From Akkermansiaceae bacterium (lineage in GTDB: Bacteria; Verrucomicrobiota; Verrucomicrobiia; Verrucomicrobiales; Akkermansiaceae), in NCBI GenBank assembly GCA_021733795.1, contig JAIPKB010000015.1, forward strand, positions 1 to 51,557: a stretch of DNA of 51,557 nucleotides, in the 5' to 3' direction. Positions 1-8,993 of the stretch are shown piece by piece; position 1 is the stretch's first letter, and each line of letters starts with the position of its first letter. The notes under the pieces were generated by a model. That model was not told the origin of the DNA. It saw only the letters and a program-made list of their open reading frames with translations, and made no database searches. The position numbers and the translations under genes are program-made.

Positions 1-1607
1 TTGCAGCGCTTCACGATCCACTCGAGGACGCGCATGTTGTCGCCGAAACCGGGCCACATCCACTTGCCTTCGGCGGTCTTGCGGAACCAGTTGACGTTGA
101 AGATGGCGGGCTGCTTCTTGACCAGGCCACCCATCTTGATCCAATGGGCGAAGTAGTCGCCGACGTGGTAGCCGCAGAACGGCAGCATCGCCATCGGGTC
201 GCGGCGGACCTTGCCGAGCGCGCCAAAGGCAGCGGCGGTCATTTCCGAACCCATGGTGGCGCCGACGTAGGTGCCGTGGTTCCAATCCGCAGCTTGGAAG
301 ACAAGCGGCATGGTGGAGGCGCGGCGGCCACCGAAGACGATGGCGGAGATGGAGACTCCATCCGGGTTCTGCCAGTTCGGATCGACCGACGGGCATTGCA
401 CGGCGGGAGCGGTGAAACGTGCATTGGCGTGCGCGCAAACGCGGCCGCAGTCGGGCGTCCAGTCCTTGCCGGTCCAGTCGATGGCGTGGGCGGGCGCATC
501 GCCGTCCATGCCTTCCCACCACACGTCGCCGTCGTCGGTGAGGCCGACGTTGGTGAAGATCGCGTTGGCCTTGATCGATTCCATGGCCAGCGGATTGGTG
601 TTGTAGGCGGTGCCGGGGGCCACGCCGAAGTAGCCGGTTTCCGGGTTGATGGCGTGGAGGGTGCCGTCTTCATGCGGCCAGAGCCAGGCAATGTCGTCAC
701 CGATGATGGAGGTTTTCCATCCGGCTTCGCGGTAGGCGGGCGGCGGGATGAGCATGGCCAGGTTGGTCTTGCCACAGGCGCTGGGGAAGGCAGCGGAGAT
801 GTAGTTGGTGCTGCCATCCGGCGCGTGCAGGCCGACGATGAGCATGTGCTCGGCCATCCAGTTGTTCTCGCGGGCGATGTTGGAGGCAATACGCAGGGCG
901 AGGCACTTCTTGCCGAGCAGGGCGTTGCCACCGTAACCGGAACCGAAGGACATGATCTCGCGGGTGTCCGGGAAATGAACGATGTATTTGTCATCGCTGC
1001 AGGGCCATGAAACGTCGGCTTGGCCGGGTTCCAGCGGGGCACCCACCGAGTGAAGGCAGGGAATGTATTCGCCGAAGCCATCGCGCTTGTTGGTGGCGGT
1101 GCCGGCGCCTTCCTCTTCGAGGCGCTTGAGGACATGGGCTCCCATGTGGGTCATGATCCGCATGTTGACCACGACGTAGGCGCTGTCGGAGATTTCGACG
1201 CCGATCTTGGCCAGCGGGGAATCGAGCGGGCCCATGCAGAACGGGATCACGTACATCGTGCGGCCTTTCATGCAGCCCTTGAACTTCTCCGCCATCTTGA
1301 TGCGCATTTCGGCGGGGTCGGCCCAGTGGTTGGTGGGGCCTGCGCCGGACTCGTCCTTGGAGCAGATAAAGGTGCGGTCTTCGACGCGGGCCACATCGGA
1401 AGGTGTGGAGCGGGCGAGAAAGCAATTGGGGCGTTTTTCAGGGTTGAGGCGGGTGAACGTGCCCTTTTCCACCATCAGCGTGGTAAGGCGGTCCCATTCG
1501 GCTTGCGAGCCATCGCACCACTCGACGGAATCGGGGGTGCAGAGGGCGGTCATTTCATCGACCCATTGTTGCAGGGCGGCGTGAGTTGTGTTTGGCGTGT
1601 TGCTCAT
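1..1607 (-). CDS. pckG: Phosphoenolpyruvate carboxykinase (GTP), 3' end beyond window
   Basis: Converts oxaloacetate and GTP to phosphoenolpyruvate, CO2 and GDP, the first committed step of gluconeogenesis, in the cytoplasm. Reading the minus strand from the ATG at 1607 gives [15 protein letters not shown] and stays open for about 535 codons up to the window edge. The GTP-type kinase-1 signature FPSACGKTN lies at about residues 274-282; [14 protein letters not shown] and [14 protein letters not shown] are also family-like. Known GTP-type enzymes are about 600 residues, so roughly the last 65 are outside the window. No other start fits better, because the N-terminus aligns with the family. A terminator-like hairpin lies about 105 bp upstream (separate entry). 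Seen: motifs and open frame. Inferred: gluconeogenic role in this organism. Confidence 0.95.
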   Translation of the reverse strand, partial: MSNTPNTTHAALQQWVDEMTALCTPDSVEWCDGSQAEWDRLTTLMVEKGTFTRLNPEKRPNCFLARSTPSDVARVEDRTFICSKDESGAGPTNHWADPAEMRIKMAEKFKGCMKGRTMYVIPFCMGPLDSPLAKIGVEISDSAYVVVNMRIMTHMGAHVLKRLEEEGAGTATNKRDGFGEYIPCLHSVGAPLEPGQADVSWPCSDDKYIVHFPDTREIMSFGSGYGGNALLGKKCLALRIASNIARENNWMAEHMLIVGLHAPDGSTNYISAAFPSACGKTNLAMLIPPPAYREAGWKTSIIGDDIAWLWPHEDGTLHAINPETGYFGVAPGTAYNTNPLAMESIKANAIFTNVGLTDDGDVWWEGMDGDAPAHAIDWTGKDWTPDCGRVCAHANARFTAPAVQCPSVDPNWQNPDGVSISAIVFGGRRASTMPLVFQAADWNHGTYVGATMGSEMTAAAFGALGKVRRDPMAMLPFCGYHVGDYFAHWIKMGGLVKKQPAIFNVNWFRKTAEGKWMWPGFGDNMRVLEWIVKRC

Positions 1608-1952
1608 AGCGTGACCCGGATAAACAGCAATTGGCAACTTGGCAACCATTTCGCGAAAAAAATCTGCGATTTGGCGAAAAACGCGGAAATTTCCGGAATT
1701 CCGCCCAAAAAACGGCGGCGGGAAACCAACCCCGCCGCCGTCATTATTCCAATAAACCTCTGGCGGGCCGCCGTCGCCCCGCGCCATAAGACGTGAGGCG
1801 GTGGCCGCCCAGAAACCAAAAAGAACCTACACGGATGTAACGCCGCCCGCAGGAGGATTCTTCAGAAAAAATGCGGAAATGGTGAATTTTTCCCCAGATC
1901 GCCATGGGCGGGGCTTGCGGGGTTGGCCGGGCCGGTGTAGGCTCGGCGGCAC
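1608..1952. other. Intergenic region between divergent pckG and rhomboid gene
   Basis: This 345-bp divergent spacer holds the promoters of both flanking genes. It contains the strong hairpin at 1712-1741 and an AT-richer stretch at about 1640-1700 with the palindromic core GGAATTCC. I could not assign a convincing -35/-10 pair. Short open frames here show no family resemblance and were left out. Confidence 0.6.
1707..1741 (-). terminator. Intrinsic terminator-like hairpin upstream of pckG
   Basis: CGGCGGCGGG (1713-1722) pairs perfectly with CCCGCCGCCG (1731-1740) around an 8-nt loop; one more A-T pair closes it. Read on the minus strand the hairpin is followed at once by six T (the A run at 1707-1712), the form of a rho-independent terminator. 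It points toward pckG, whose start lies about 105 nt further on. No gene that it could end is visible upstream on that strand, so it may be a leader attenuator or the end of a small RNA. Confidence 0.6.
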
Positions 1953-2846
1953 ATGGGTGTCGCTGATCGGGATTATTGGAAAGGTGAGGTGAAGCGGACG
2001 CGCGGTGGCGCGGGATCCCGGCTGACGCCGGTCGTGTCCTGGCTGTTGATGCTCAATGTGGCGGTGTTTTTCGGGGACATGTTGGTTTTCGACAACTTCC
2101 TGGCGGGCAATGAAGTCAAGCGTGGCTGGGGGACTTTCACCATCGGCTCGGGGCTGTTCGAGGCGAGGCTGTGGAAGTTGGTGACATTCCAGTTCCTGCA
2201 CGCCGGGATTGGCCATCTGTTGATGAACATGCTGGGGTTGTATTTTTTCGGGCCGTGGTTGGAGCGGTGGTGGGGCTCGGGGCGCTTCACGGCGTATTAC
2301 CTGCTCTGCGGGGTGGCGGGGGCCTTGTTTTACTCGCTGCTGTGGCGGCTGGGAATGTTTCCCGGGGTCGATGTGAACACGCCGTTGCTCGGCGCATCGG
2401 CGGGGGTGTACGGGGTGTTGATCGGAGTGGCGGTGACCGCCCCGAACCTGCGGGTGATGCTGGTGTTTCCGCCGGTGGAACTTTCCATGCGCCAACTGGC
2501 CCTGGGGGTGATGGCCATCGCGGTGATCTCGGTGATCACCGGCTGGGGCGGCAATGCCGGCGGTGACGCGGGGCATTTGGGCGGCGCCTTGCTCGGGTAT
2601 CTGCTGATGCGCCGGCCGGCGCTGCTGGCGTGGGCCGCAGGAAAGGATGCGGACGTGGAAATCATCCCGCCACGGGCCTTCCGGGCACCAGGCGGGCCGG
2701 GACCGACGGTTGATACCGACCCGCGACTGGCCTCGGAGGTCGATCGGATTCTCGATAAAATCTCCGAACACGGGATTCACAGTATCACCCAGACCGAGCG
2801 GAAAACGCTCGACCGCCTTTCCAAGACCCGCCAGCCACCGCCATGA
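1953..2846 (+). CDS. Rhomboid family intramembrane serine protease
   Basis: Membrane-embedded serine protease that cuts transmembrane segments of other membrane proteins; its substrate is unknown. The 297-residue protein has a short cytoplasmic head, about six hydrophobic segments between residues 25 and 220, the GIGHLLMNM element (H88, N92), the catalytic GASAG motif (Ser149) and the catalytic histidine in GGDAGHLGG (His208). A charged C-terminal tail after about residue 225 ends in a small helical segment (DRILDKISEHGIHSIT), as seen behind many rhomboids of this phylum. The stop codon overlaps the mazG start by 4 bp (ATGA), so the two are cotranslated. Catalytic Ser and His are both present, so an active protease is likely. 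Confidence 0.9.
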   Translation: MGVADRDYWKGEVKRTRGGAGSRLTPVVSWLLMLNVAVFFGDMLVFDNFLAGNEVKRGWGTFTIGSGLFEARLWKLVTFQFLHAGIGHLLMNMLGLYFFGPWLERWWGSGRFTAYYLLCGVAGALFYSLLWRLGMFPGVDVNTPLLGASAGVYGVLIGVAVTAPNLRVMLVFPPVELSMRQLALGVMAIAVISVITGWGGNAGGDAGHLGGALLGYLLMRRPALLAWAAGKDADVEIIPPRAFRAPGGPGPTVDTDPRLASEVDRILDKISEHGIHSITQTERKTLDRLSKTRQPPP

Positions 2847-3646
2847 CCGACGCCAAAATGATGACCGACGCCGAACCCGCCAGCCAGCTTGGGAGGCTGC
2901 GGGCGATCATGCACCGCCTGCGCACACCGGGTGGCTGCCCGTGGGACGCCGAGCAAACCCACGAATCACTCATTCCCAACCTGATCGAGGAGGCCTACGA
3001 AACGGTGGACGCGATCCAGCGGGCGGACACCGCCGATCTGCGGGAGGAACTCGGGGATTTGCTGCTGCAAGTGGTTTTTCACAGCGAATTGGCCGAGGAA
3101 ACCGGGACCTTCACGCTGGACGACGTGGCCCGCGGCATCAGTGACAAACTGGTGCGGCGCCATCCCCATGTCTTCGGCGCCAGCAACGCCGGCGACTCCG
3201 ACGCCGTCCTCCGCCAATGGGACGCGATCAAACGCGGCGAAAAAGGTGATGAGGAACAACCCTACCTGCACGGCACCGGCAACGGACTCCCCGCCCTGCT
3301 CAAGGCGGTGAAACTCCAGAAAAAAGCCGCCAAGGTGGGCTTCGACTGGCCGGATGAGGCGGGCGTGATGGACAAACTGCTCGAAGAAGTGGACGAACTG
3401 CGGGCCGCCCTCCAAGCCGGCGAGGCCGCCGCAGTGGCCGAGGAAATGGGAGATCTGCTGTTCTCGCTGGTGAACCTGAGCCGCTTCCGCAAACTGGATC
3501 CGGAGGTGCTGATGGCAGCGGCCAACCGCAAATTCGAGACCCGCTTCGGGGTGGTCGAGCGAGCCCTTAAAGCGCGCGGCCTCACTCTGGAGCAAGCGAC
3601 CCCGGAGGAAATGGAATCCGAATGGACGCGGACAAAAGGTGCCTGA
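2843..3646 (+). CDS. mazG: Nucleoside triphosphate pyrophosphohydrolase MazG
   Basis: Hydrolyses (d)NTPs to NMP and pyrophosphate, a house-cleaning enzyme of the cytoplasm. The 267-residue protein carries the N-terminal GGCPWDAEQTHESL signature (residues 30-43) and the metal-binding EEAYE (49-53) and EELGD (68-72) acidic helices. A second MazG-like half begins near residue 150 (KVGFDWPDE, then EEVDELRAAL and EEMGDLLFSLVNL), matching the two-domain E. coli form in length. The ATG overlaps the rhomboid stop codon by 4 bp, so translational coupling is likely. A 72-bp gap follows before the CHAD gene. Confidence 0.95.
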   Translation: MTDAKMMTDAEPASQLGRLRAIMHRLRTPGGCPWDAEQTHESLIPNLIEEAYETVDAIQRADTADLREELGDLLLQVVFHSELAEETGTFTLDDVARGISDKLVRRHPHVFGASNAGDSDAVLRQWDAIKRGEKGDEEQPYLHGTGNGLPALLKAVKLQKKAAKVGFDWPDEAGVMDKLLEEVDELRAALQAGEAAAVAEEMGDLLFSLVNLSRFRKLDPEVLMAAANRKFETRFGVVERALKARGLTLEQATPEEMESEWTRTKGA

Positions 3647-3718
3647 CACCCACCCCTGATCCCTGCTCCACTTCACAACCGTGGCGGCGGTTTCCAACCG
3701 CCATGCCCAACCAGCGAC

Positions 3719-4564
3719 ATGCCCCCTCCTGCTCCCACCCGCCCCCTTTCCGAGGTAGCCATTGAGATCGCTCAAACCTGCCTCCGGCACCTCGACCACA
3801 CCGACGCCCTCGCGGACAAGGCCGTCGTGCATGAGATTCGCGTCGCCACCAAACGCCTGCGGGCCGCTTGGCATCTGGTGGCGGAGCAGGCCGGAACCGC
3901 GCATGCGAAAGGACGCCGCCGCACGCTGTCTGGCTTGTCCGCAAAATTGGCTGGCACCCGCGAGCTTTCGGTACTGACCCGGCTGACCCTGCGTTTGGCC
4001 GCTGCCGTGGCCAATGATCGGGGTGCCGCTGCCCTCAATCAGGTCGCCATCCGCCTGGCACAACGCCACGCCAACGCCGCCCACCCGGGCGGCAACGCGA
4101 CCGACCTGTACGAAGACATCCGGGAGGGACTGACGGCGGAAATCGCCGCATGGCGGGGACTCGCCCACGACGATCGCCCCCTCCGCCGCCGGGCGGTGCG
4201 CCGCGAACTTGGCCGCAGCCGTCGCCGCGCCCGCCGCGATGCCCGGAAGACAGCACACCGCCGCGACGCCGATCTTTGGCACGACTGGCGCAAGGCGGTG
4301 AACCGCCTGCGCTATCAGCGCGAGTTTGTCGCCATCGCCGCTGGACGCGAACCGCGCAAATTCGACACTCGCCTTCGCCGCCTCGGTTGGCGCCTGGGCA
4401 AGTGCCATGATCTCGCGAATCTCGTAAAGTTTGCCGCCGACCTCTTGGCTGCTGGCGATTTGACCACTGCCGATCATCGTCTGGTGGGCAAGGCCATCGC
4501 CGTCGTCGAGTCCGGCCTCATCCGCCGTTGCCGGCGCTTGGCGAAGCGGGTCTTCCTCAGGTAG
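3719..4564 (+). CDS. CHAD domain protein (polyphosphate-binding family)
   Basis: A 281-residue, mostly helical, very Arg/Lys/His-rich protein. Two half-repeats carry the typical charged helices: VVHEIRVATKRLRAAW near residue 42 and WHDWRKAVNRLRYQREF near residue 190, with conserved H and R/K positions. CHAD (conserved histidine alpha-helical domain) proteins are known to bind inorganic polyphosphate, either as granule-associated proteins or fused to CYTH triphosphatases. No CYTH domain is present here, so a binding rather than catalytic role is the better guess. The gene follows mazG by 72 bp and may share its transcript. Genes for polyphosphate synthesis and degradation lie at 34-39 kb of the same window. 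Confidence 0.85.
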   Translation: MPPPAPTRPLSEVAIEIAQTCLRHLDHTDALADKAVVHEIRVATKRLRAAWHLVAEQAGTAHAKGRRRTLSGLSAKLAGTRELSVLTRLTLRLAAAVANDRGAAALNQVAIRLAQRHANAAHPGGNATDLYEDIREGLTAEIAAWRGLAHDDRPLRRRAVRRELGRSRRRARRDARKTAHRRDADLWHDWRKAVNRLRYQREFVAIAAGREPRKFDTRLRRLGWRLGKCHDLANLVKFAADLLAAGDLTTADHRLVGKAIAVVESGLIRRCRRLAKRVFLR

Positions 4565-4587
4565 GTCAGCCCCCCGGTTGTGCCGGG

Positions 4588-5331
4588 TCACTGCGATTCC
4601 ATCACCGGAAACCCGGTGCGCGGGCGCAGGGTCTCCGGCAGGCCGATCTCAAACGTCCGCCCGCCGCCCACCTCATAGGGACCGCTGACCACCGGGATCA
4701 CCGTGAGCCACAGCGTTTCCTCGCCATCCACCGGCATTTTCCCCACATGCACCACCGAGGCGCAGTTCGGACTCTTGTCCACCACCAGCACATCCCCCCG
4801 CTTGAACAAGCCGGCCACCTCCGGCCCGGCACCGGGAAACAAATACTCGATCCACACCGGGTAGGGTGCCGCCGCCATCGCCTCATTCGGCTTCACCAGC
4901 GCCTCGGCGCTCACCACCAGCCCCGGACTCAGGAAATCCCCCTCGTCCAACAGGCGCACCGAACGCACCCGGTAATCGCCCTCCAGATAGGTGAGCACCA
5001 GCGAATTGGCCGAATTCGTCAGATAGTTCCGCAGCAACAACCCGTTCACCCGCTCGAGGTCCTTTGCGGCCATCCCGAAAAATTTCCGGTAAAGCTCCTT
5101 GGGGGCCAGCGCATTGCCATTGGGTGCCTGTTCCGCCGTGAATTCCCGGCGCTCCGGCAGTCGCCCGAGTTTTCCCAGAATCTCATAGTTGCGCGGGATC
5201 TCAAGGTGCCCGAACACATTCAGGCACACCACCCAACTGATCACCGCGAAGGACGCCGCAAGGAGGTTGGCCAACAACCACCAGAAATAGGCGGGGCGGC
5301 GCACGGGCAGGGCTTCGATTATCCGTTTCAT
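4588..5331 (-). CDS. Membrane-anchored protein of unknown function
   Basis: A 247-residue protein with one clear hydrophobic segment near the N-terminus (FWWLLANLLAASFAVISWVV, about residues 16-35) after basic residues, followed by a soluble domain that should face the periplasm. No family was recognised. The C-terminal half looks like beta-rich strands (RGDVLVVDKSPNCASVVHVG). It converges with the CHAD gene: the two stop codons are only 23 bp apart, with no strong hairpin between them. Upstream lies repeat DNA with a broken gene. Coding is supported by length, a sensible start and codon use like the neighbours. Confidence 0.7.
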   Translation of the reverse strand: MKRIIEALPVRRPAYFWWLLANLLAASFAVISWVVCLNVFGHLEIPRNYEILGKLGRLPERREFTAEQAPNGNALAPKELYRKFFGMAAKDLERVNGLLLRNYLTNSANSLVLTYLEGDYRVRSVRLLDEGDFLSPGLVVSAEALVKPNEAMAAAPYPVWIEYLFPGAGPEVAGLFKRGDVLVVDKSPNCASVVHVGKMPVDGEETLWLTVIPVVSGPYEVGGGRTFEIGLPETLRPRTGFPVMESQ

Positions 5332-5447
5332 TGACTTCCGATCATCCAGGCGGCCGCTCCATTCCGGAAACCACCGGCCGTGGCCCCATCCCTACCCGCC
5401 AGCCGCTGGTTTGGAAACTCCAAAAAGAAAAACCTGCCGGAGCCCGC

Positions 5448-5640
5448 TCACCGGAGCCGCAGATCCCGGACGATCACCCAGGTCCGCCGGACCTCCGTGA
5501 AGCGCAGGTGGAGGACCTTGAGCCAAATCCCCGCGGGAAACTCCCCCCTCGGCCTTGCCGTAGGCGCAGTCGGCCAGCGTCATCCGGGTGCTGCCATCGA
5601 CCGCGTATTCGAGCCCGGCAATCCAGTGGCACCCGATCAT
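5448..5640 (-). pseudogene. Frameshifted small gene in a run of six G
   Basis: Read on the minus strand from ATG 5640 the frame starts MIGCHWIAGLEYAVDGST and runs to KAEG; one base further, another frame continues EFPAGIWLKVLHLRF and ends RTWVIVRDLRLR before TGA at 5448-5450. The break falls in a homopolymer (C run 5543-5548 on the plus strand). Deleting one base joins both parts into a single open frame of about 63 residues. A GGAGGG sequence 6 nt before the ATG is a good ribosome binding site. No family was recognised. It could be a recent pseudogene, a programmed slip site, or a sequencing error. Confidence 0.5.
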
Positions 5641-5650
5641 GCAATCCCTC

Positions 5651-5679
5651 CATAAGGAGGGCGGACCTTACTGTCCGCC
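5651..5679 (+). repeat. Family A hairpin repeat, copy 1
   Basis: CATAAGGAG is followed by the hairpin GGCGGAC, loop CTTACT, GTCCGCC (7 bp). The same layout with different but still complementary arms recurs at 11001, 11076 and 17425. Confidence 0.65.
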
Positions 5680-5710
5680 ATCACGGCTGGCGCGAAGTGC
5701 CAGCCCCGAA

Positions 5711-5901
5711 GGGCATGCGCGTCAAGTTAGGGCGCCAACGGAGCATCGCCGTCCCGGCTGGGTTGGAGAACGGGCGTCCGCGCCTGTTCTGAGGTCGCTG
5801 TGCGGCCGTGTGAACACGCCCCAAGCCGCCACCGCAGCCGAGACGGCCGCGCTCCGAGACAGCCGGGACGGCTATCCTCCCTTCACTTGACGCGCATGCC
5901 C
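5711..5901. repeat. MITE-like inverted-repeat element, 191 bp
   Basis: GGGCATGCGCGTCAAGT (5711-5727) recurs exactly as its reverse complement at 5885-5901. Further in, GCCGTCCCGGCTG (5748-5760) recurs as its reverse complement at 5860-5872. The two nested perfect matches (17 and 13 bp) show a long imperfect palindrome without coding capacity, like a miniature inverted-repeat element or a degraded pair of REP sequences. No target duplication was recognised. Confidence 0.55.
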
Positions 5902-5978
5902 GCAGGCGGGCGCCGCCGGCAGGCGGGATCAGCCGCTGAGAACCGCTGAGACGGTTCAGCGCACGCCCCGCCAAATGA

Positions 5979-8078
5979 TCACGGTCCCGGGCTGACCGAG
6001 ATCCGGACCGGTTGACTGGCTTGGTGTTCGAGCCACACGACCAGGTCGCTGCGGTCGAGGTGGTAGTTGTGCCCGATCCTGGCCTGCTTGCCGACGGGAA
6101 CGAGTTTCCCGTCGATGTGGACGACGGCCTCCGCCTCGCTCCACCCTTCGATGACGAAGGCCGGGTTGACCACCGGCGAGTCCGTGGAGCCGCCGAGGGT
6201 CAGCTCGAGCGATCCGCCCGGCTCGGTCCGGCACAGCCGGTAGGCCCGCTCGTTGCGATTGTAACCCAGTGATTCGAATCCTGCGGACGACACCTGCAGG
6301 CCCGGCGGGGAAATCCATGATTTCGCCAATGGGAGGAGTGCCGTGGCCGGTTGATTGGTCGAACCGTAGAGGTAGCTCCCGCACGACGATGTCGTCTGGC
6401 TGAGCGAGGAATGTGCAGCCCGGTCCGGCGCTTCGGCGTAGCGTCCATCGCTGTGGACCCGCGCCACCGGCCAGTGGTTCCACCATGGAAAGTGCGAATA
6501 GCCCTTCCGCGCCTCGCCGCCGAATACAAAGACCTTCGAGTCGGGCGGCAACATCATGAAGGGCTTGTGCTCCGCCTTCAGGTTCACCATCTGGATCACC
6601 GGCTCGGGCACATCGAACTTCGGATAGCCCTGCTCCCACGAGTAGCTCTTCGATTCACCTCCGATCCCGACCAGCGTGACTGCCTCCAACTCGCAGTTGT
6701 CCTCCGGCCGGGTTCCCGGTTCACTGAGGAAAATGGTCTCCTGGTCCGCGCCCTCGTGGCGCTCCGGCCACCACGCCACCACATAGCGAGCCGCCACCGC
6801 ATCCGGGTAAATGTAGTAGAATTCGTCGCCCCACTGGCCCCGCCCGGCCACCTCGTCATACTCCACGAACTTCAGGGCACAGTCGACCATCGCGTAGCGC
6901 CAGTGGACCACCACCCGGGCCGGGGTGTTCTCGATGATCTTGACATGCGCGAACCGGCACTCGGTATCCGACATGTGCTCGCTGCAACCGACCGCTCCCT
7001 GGTAATCGTCGATGCCTTCAAACTTGTCCGGCCAGACTCCCGTTTCCAGGCTTTGGTCGGCCATCCACCTGCCATTCTCCGTCACCCAGCACGGCGAGTA
7101 GTGCGTGCCCCGCCAGAAGACCATCTTGGCCGGTGAGGAGTCGAATCCGACCACCACGTCCTGGCGACCCGCCATCTGCCACAGGGCATCCCATTGCTCG
7201 TAGAATTTCAGGTCGGCAGGGATCGCTCCAAAACGCCGCGGGGCCTTCGCCACGTCCGGAAATCTCCGGGCCGGGATCTCCGGGGCATGATCCGGCCGCT
7301 CCGCCTGACACGCCGCCACCAGCTCATCCACCGTCATCGCCCGCCGGTGGATTTTCCCCTCGTCGAGCATCCCGTCGTGCGCCCACCACGAGGGAAACCG
7401 CGCCCACTCGCGCACCCGGTCGACCGGCAGCATTTTCTGGTGGTTGCGGCCGAGGTGCAAATCCGTCTCCGGAGCAAACGTGATCTCGCCGCGGCAGTCC
7501 GTTTCGCCAGCCGGTTGGCCATCCAGATAGAGCCGGATGCCGGACGCCGGATCGTAGGTCGCCGCCAGGTGATACCAGCGGCGCAACTCGAGTTTCTGCT
7601 TTGATATGCCCTCGATCCACGCGCCACCCACCGCCACCTGCAGGCCGAATTCCCCGCGGTAGTTGATGCCGAAATCAAACCCGCGCTCGTTCCCCCGCCG
7701 CTGGCTCACGACCGGCGACCAATTCCACGGGTAAGCCCCCATCGCCACCCAGGCGGAAAACGTCACCGCTCCCGCAAGCCGGGGTGCCCGGGCCGCCTCG
7801 CGCCGCACCAGGGTCGTGAAGCCGTCAAAGCGAAGGCATTGCCCGCGCACCCCCCGCTCCATGAACTTGAAGTTGCCACTCAGTTCGTCCTCGGTCCGGC
7901 TCACCTGCTCGCGGGCGGTGCCCTCATCGAAGCTCCACCAGGCCGCCAGATCATCCGGCGGAAGCATTTGACGTTCCCTGACGTCTGGTTGGGACGGTGA
8001 CGGCGGGCTGGCATCCGCAGCTTCGAGGGCCGGGCACGCCAGCCGGAGGGCGGCAATGATCAATGTCAGGTATTTCAT
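5979..8078 (-). CDS. Secreted LamG (concanavalin A-like) domain protein
   Basis: A 699-residue protein with an N-terminal signal peptide (hydrophobic LTLIIAALRLACPALEA) and a LamG-type jelly-roll domain at about residues 45-245: AAWWSFDEG near 45, RWYHLAATYDPASGIRLYLDG, then a decorated loop ending in MTVDELVAACQ. The large C-terminal part (about 270-699) is Trp/Tyr-rich and was not assigned to a family. LamG domains usually bind glycans, so a role in polysaccharide handling in the periplasm or at the surface is inferred. The start overlaps the stop of the SUMF1-like gene by 4 bp (ATGA), and the sulfatase lies just upstream, so the three form an operon probably used on a sulfated glycan. Confidence 0.85.
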   Translation of the reverse strand: MKYLTLIIAALRLACPALEAADASPPSPSQPDVRERQMLPPDDLAAWWSFDEGTAREQVSRTEDELSGNFKFMERGVRGQCLRFDGFTTLVRREAARAPRLAGAVTFSAWVAMGAYPWNWSPVVSQRRGNERGFDFGINYRGEFGLQVAVGGAWIEGISKQKLELRRWYHLAATYDPASGIRLYLDGQPAGETDCRGEITFAPETDLHLGRNHQKMLPVDRVREWARFPSWWAHDGMLDEGKIHRRAMTVDELVAACQAERPDHAPEIPARRFPDVAKAPRRFGAIPADLKFYEQWDALWQMAGRQDVVVGFDSSPAKMVFWRGTHYSPCWVTENGRWMADQSLETGVWPDKFEGIDDYQGAVGCSEHMSDTECRFAHVKIIENTPARVVVHWRYAMVDCALKFVEYDEVAGRGQWGDEFYYIYPDAVAARYVVAWWPERHEGADQETIFLSEPGTRPEDNCELEAVTLVGIGGESKSYSWEQGYPKFDVPEPVIQMVNLKAEHKPFMMLPPDSKVFVFGGEARKGYSHFPWWNHWPVARVHSDGRYAEAPDRAAHSSLSQTTSSCGSYLYGSTNQPATALLPLAKSWISPPGLQVSSAGFESLGYNRNERAYRLCRTEPGGSLELTLGGSTDSPVVNPAFVIEGWSEAEAVVHIDGKLVPVGKQARIGHNYHLDRSDLVVWLEHQASQPVRISVSPGP

Positions 8079-8974
8079 GGGTTGGTTTCCGGAGAACGCT
8101 CAAGCACGAGGCGCAAACCGACTGCATGCCCCTTCTCGCTGTAATAACGGTTGGCCGACCGGCAATATTTCGGCTCCCAATGCCAGCCGTTGCCGCGAAA
8201 GACATGCGCGGTGCCGGTCTTGGGCCCGCCGGGATCGACCTGCCGGCCTGCGGCGTAAGGACCGTACCAGTCCTGGCACCATTCCCACACGTTGCCGCTC
8301 ATGTCGTGCAACCCCCAGGCGTTGGCTTTCTTGGTGCCGACCGGGCGGGCGCGGTTGCCGGCATTTCCCTTGTGCCAAACGTAGTCGTCCGCCAGCGCAC
8401 AGTCGGGGTCGGCGCCCCAGTAGAAGCGTTCGGTGCGGCCGGCCCGGCAGGCGTATTCCCACTCGGCCTCGGTCGGCAGCCGGAAGGTTCCGATCCCCTG
8501 GGATCGCAGTTTACCGATGAACGCCTGGCAGTCATCCCATGTCACTCCCGCAACCGCAGCGTCCGGATCATCGCCCACTCCGGCGGGCAGAGTGCCCATC
8601 ACCGACTTCCACTGGGCACAGGTCACCTCGCAGACAGCCAGATCAAATGGTTTGGTGATCACCACCTCATGCACCGGCTTCTCGTCCGGGTCACCATCCT
8701 GCTCTCCGACGGGACTGCCCATCATGAAACGGCCGGCAGGCAGGTGCCGGAAGCTCATCTCGCTGCCACCCGGGAACGCGATCCGGGTTTCGCCGGCGGT
8801 CGGCGACGGCCCCGGTTGCTGCGCCCCAGCCGCGACAAAAGTCAGCGTCCAGAATGCAACGGCCGCCGGTAGCATGGTCAGCAACCGGCTGCCGGGTTGC
8901 CCGCCTGCTGGCGGGTCACAAGGTGACATAGATCGGTTCATGGCGGCAAGTACGACTCGGTGGCGTGGTGTCAT
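8075..8974 (-). CDS. SUMF1/FGE-sulfatase domain protein lacking one catalytic Cys
   Basis: A 299-residue exported protein: a hydrophobic segment (MLPAAVAFWTLTFVAAGAQQ) is preceded by about 32 residues, so the true start may be internal. The SUMF1 fold is clear: GRFMMGSP, PVHEVVITKPF, RLPTEAEWEYACRAG, DMSGNVWEWCQDWYG and a C-terminal GLRLVLE. In formylglycine-generating enzyme two cysteines follow the RGGS turn. Here the turn reads RGNGWHWEPKYC, with Trp266 where the first Cys (human Cys336) belongs and only Cys271 kept. It may therefore bind glycan or protein rather than oxidise a sulfatase Cys. It sits between the sulfatase (19 bp upstream) and the LamG gene (4-bp overlap). Confidence 0.85.
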   Translation of the reverse strand: MTPRHRVVLAAMNRSMSPCDPPAGGQPGSRLLTMLPAAVAFWTLTFVAAGAQQPGPSPTAGETRIAFPGGSEMSFRHLPAGRFMMGSPVGEQDGDPDEKPVHEVVITKPFDLAVCEVTCAQWKSVMGTLPAGVGDDPDAAVAGVTWDDCQAFIGKLRSQGIGTFRLPTEAEWEYACRAGRTERFYWGADPDCALADDYVWHKGNAGNRARPVGTKKANAWGLHDMSGNVWEWCQDWYGPYAAGRQVDPGGPKTGTAHVFRGNGWHWEPKYCRSANRYYSEKGHAVGLRLVLERSPETNP

Positions 8975-8993
8975 TGGATCCTTTGGTTGGCAT

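Larger units (their letters stand above)
5332..5978. other. Repeat-rich gap between the unknown membrane protein and the LamG gene
   Basis: This 647-bp gap contains the frameshifted small gene at 5448-5640, a family A hairpin at 5651-5679, a small hairpin GGCTGGC/GCCAGCC just after it, and an inverted-repeat element at 5711-5901. Nothing else looks like a gene. Confidence 0.6.

Noticed and set aside
144..1135. Long open frames on both strands across pckG
   Set aside because: They are shadows of the pckG frame, which carries the conserved PEPCK motifs; their translations are low-complexity.
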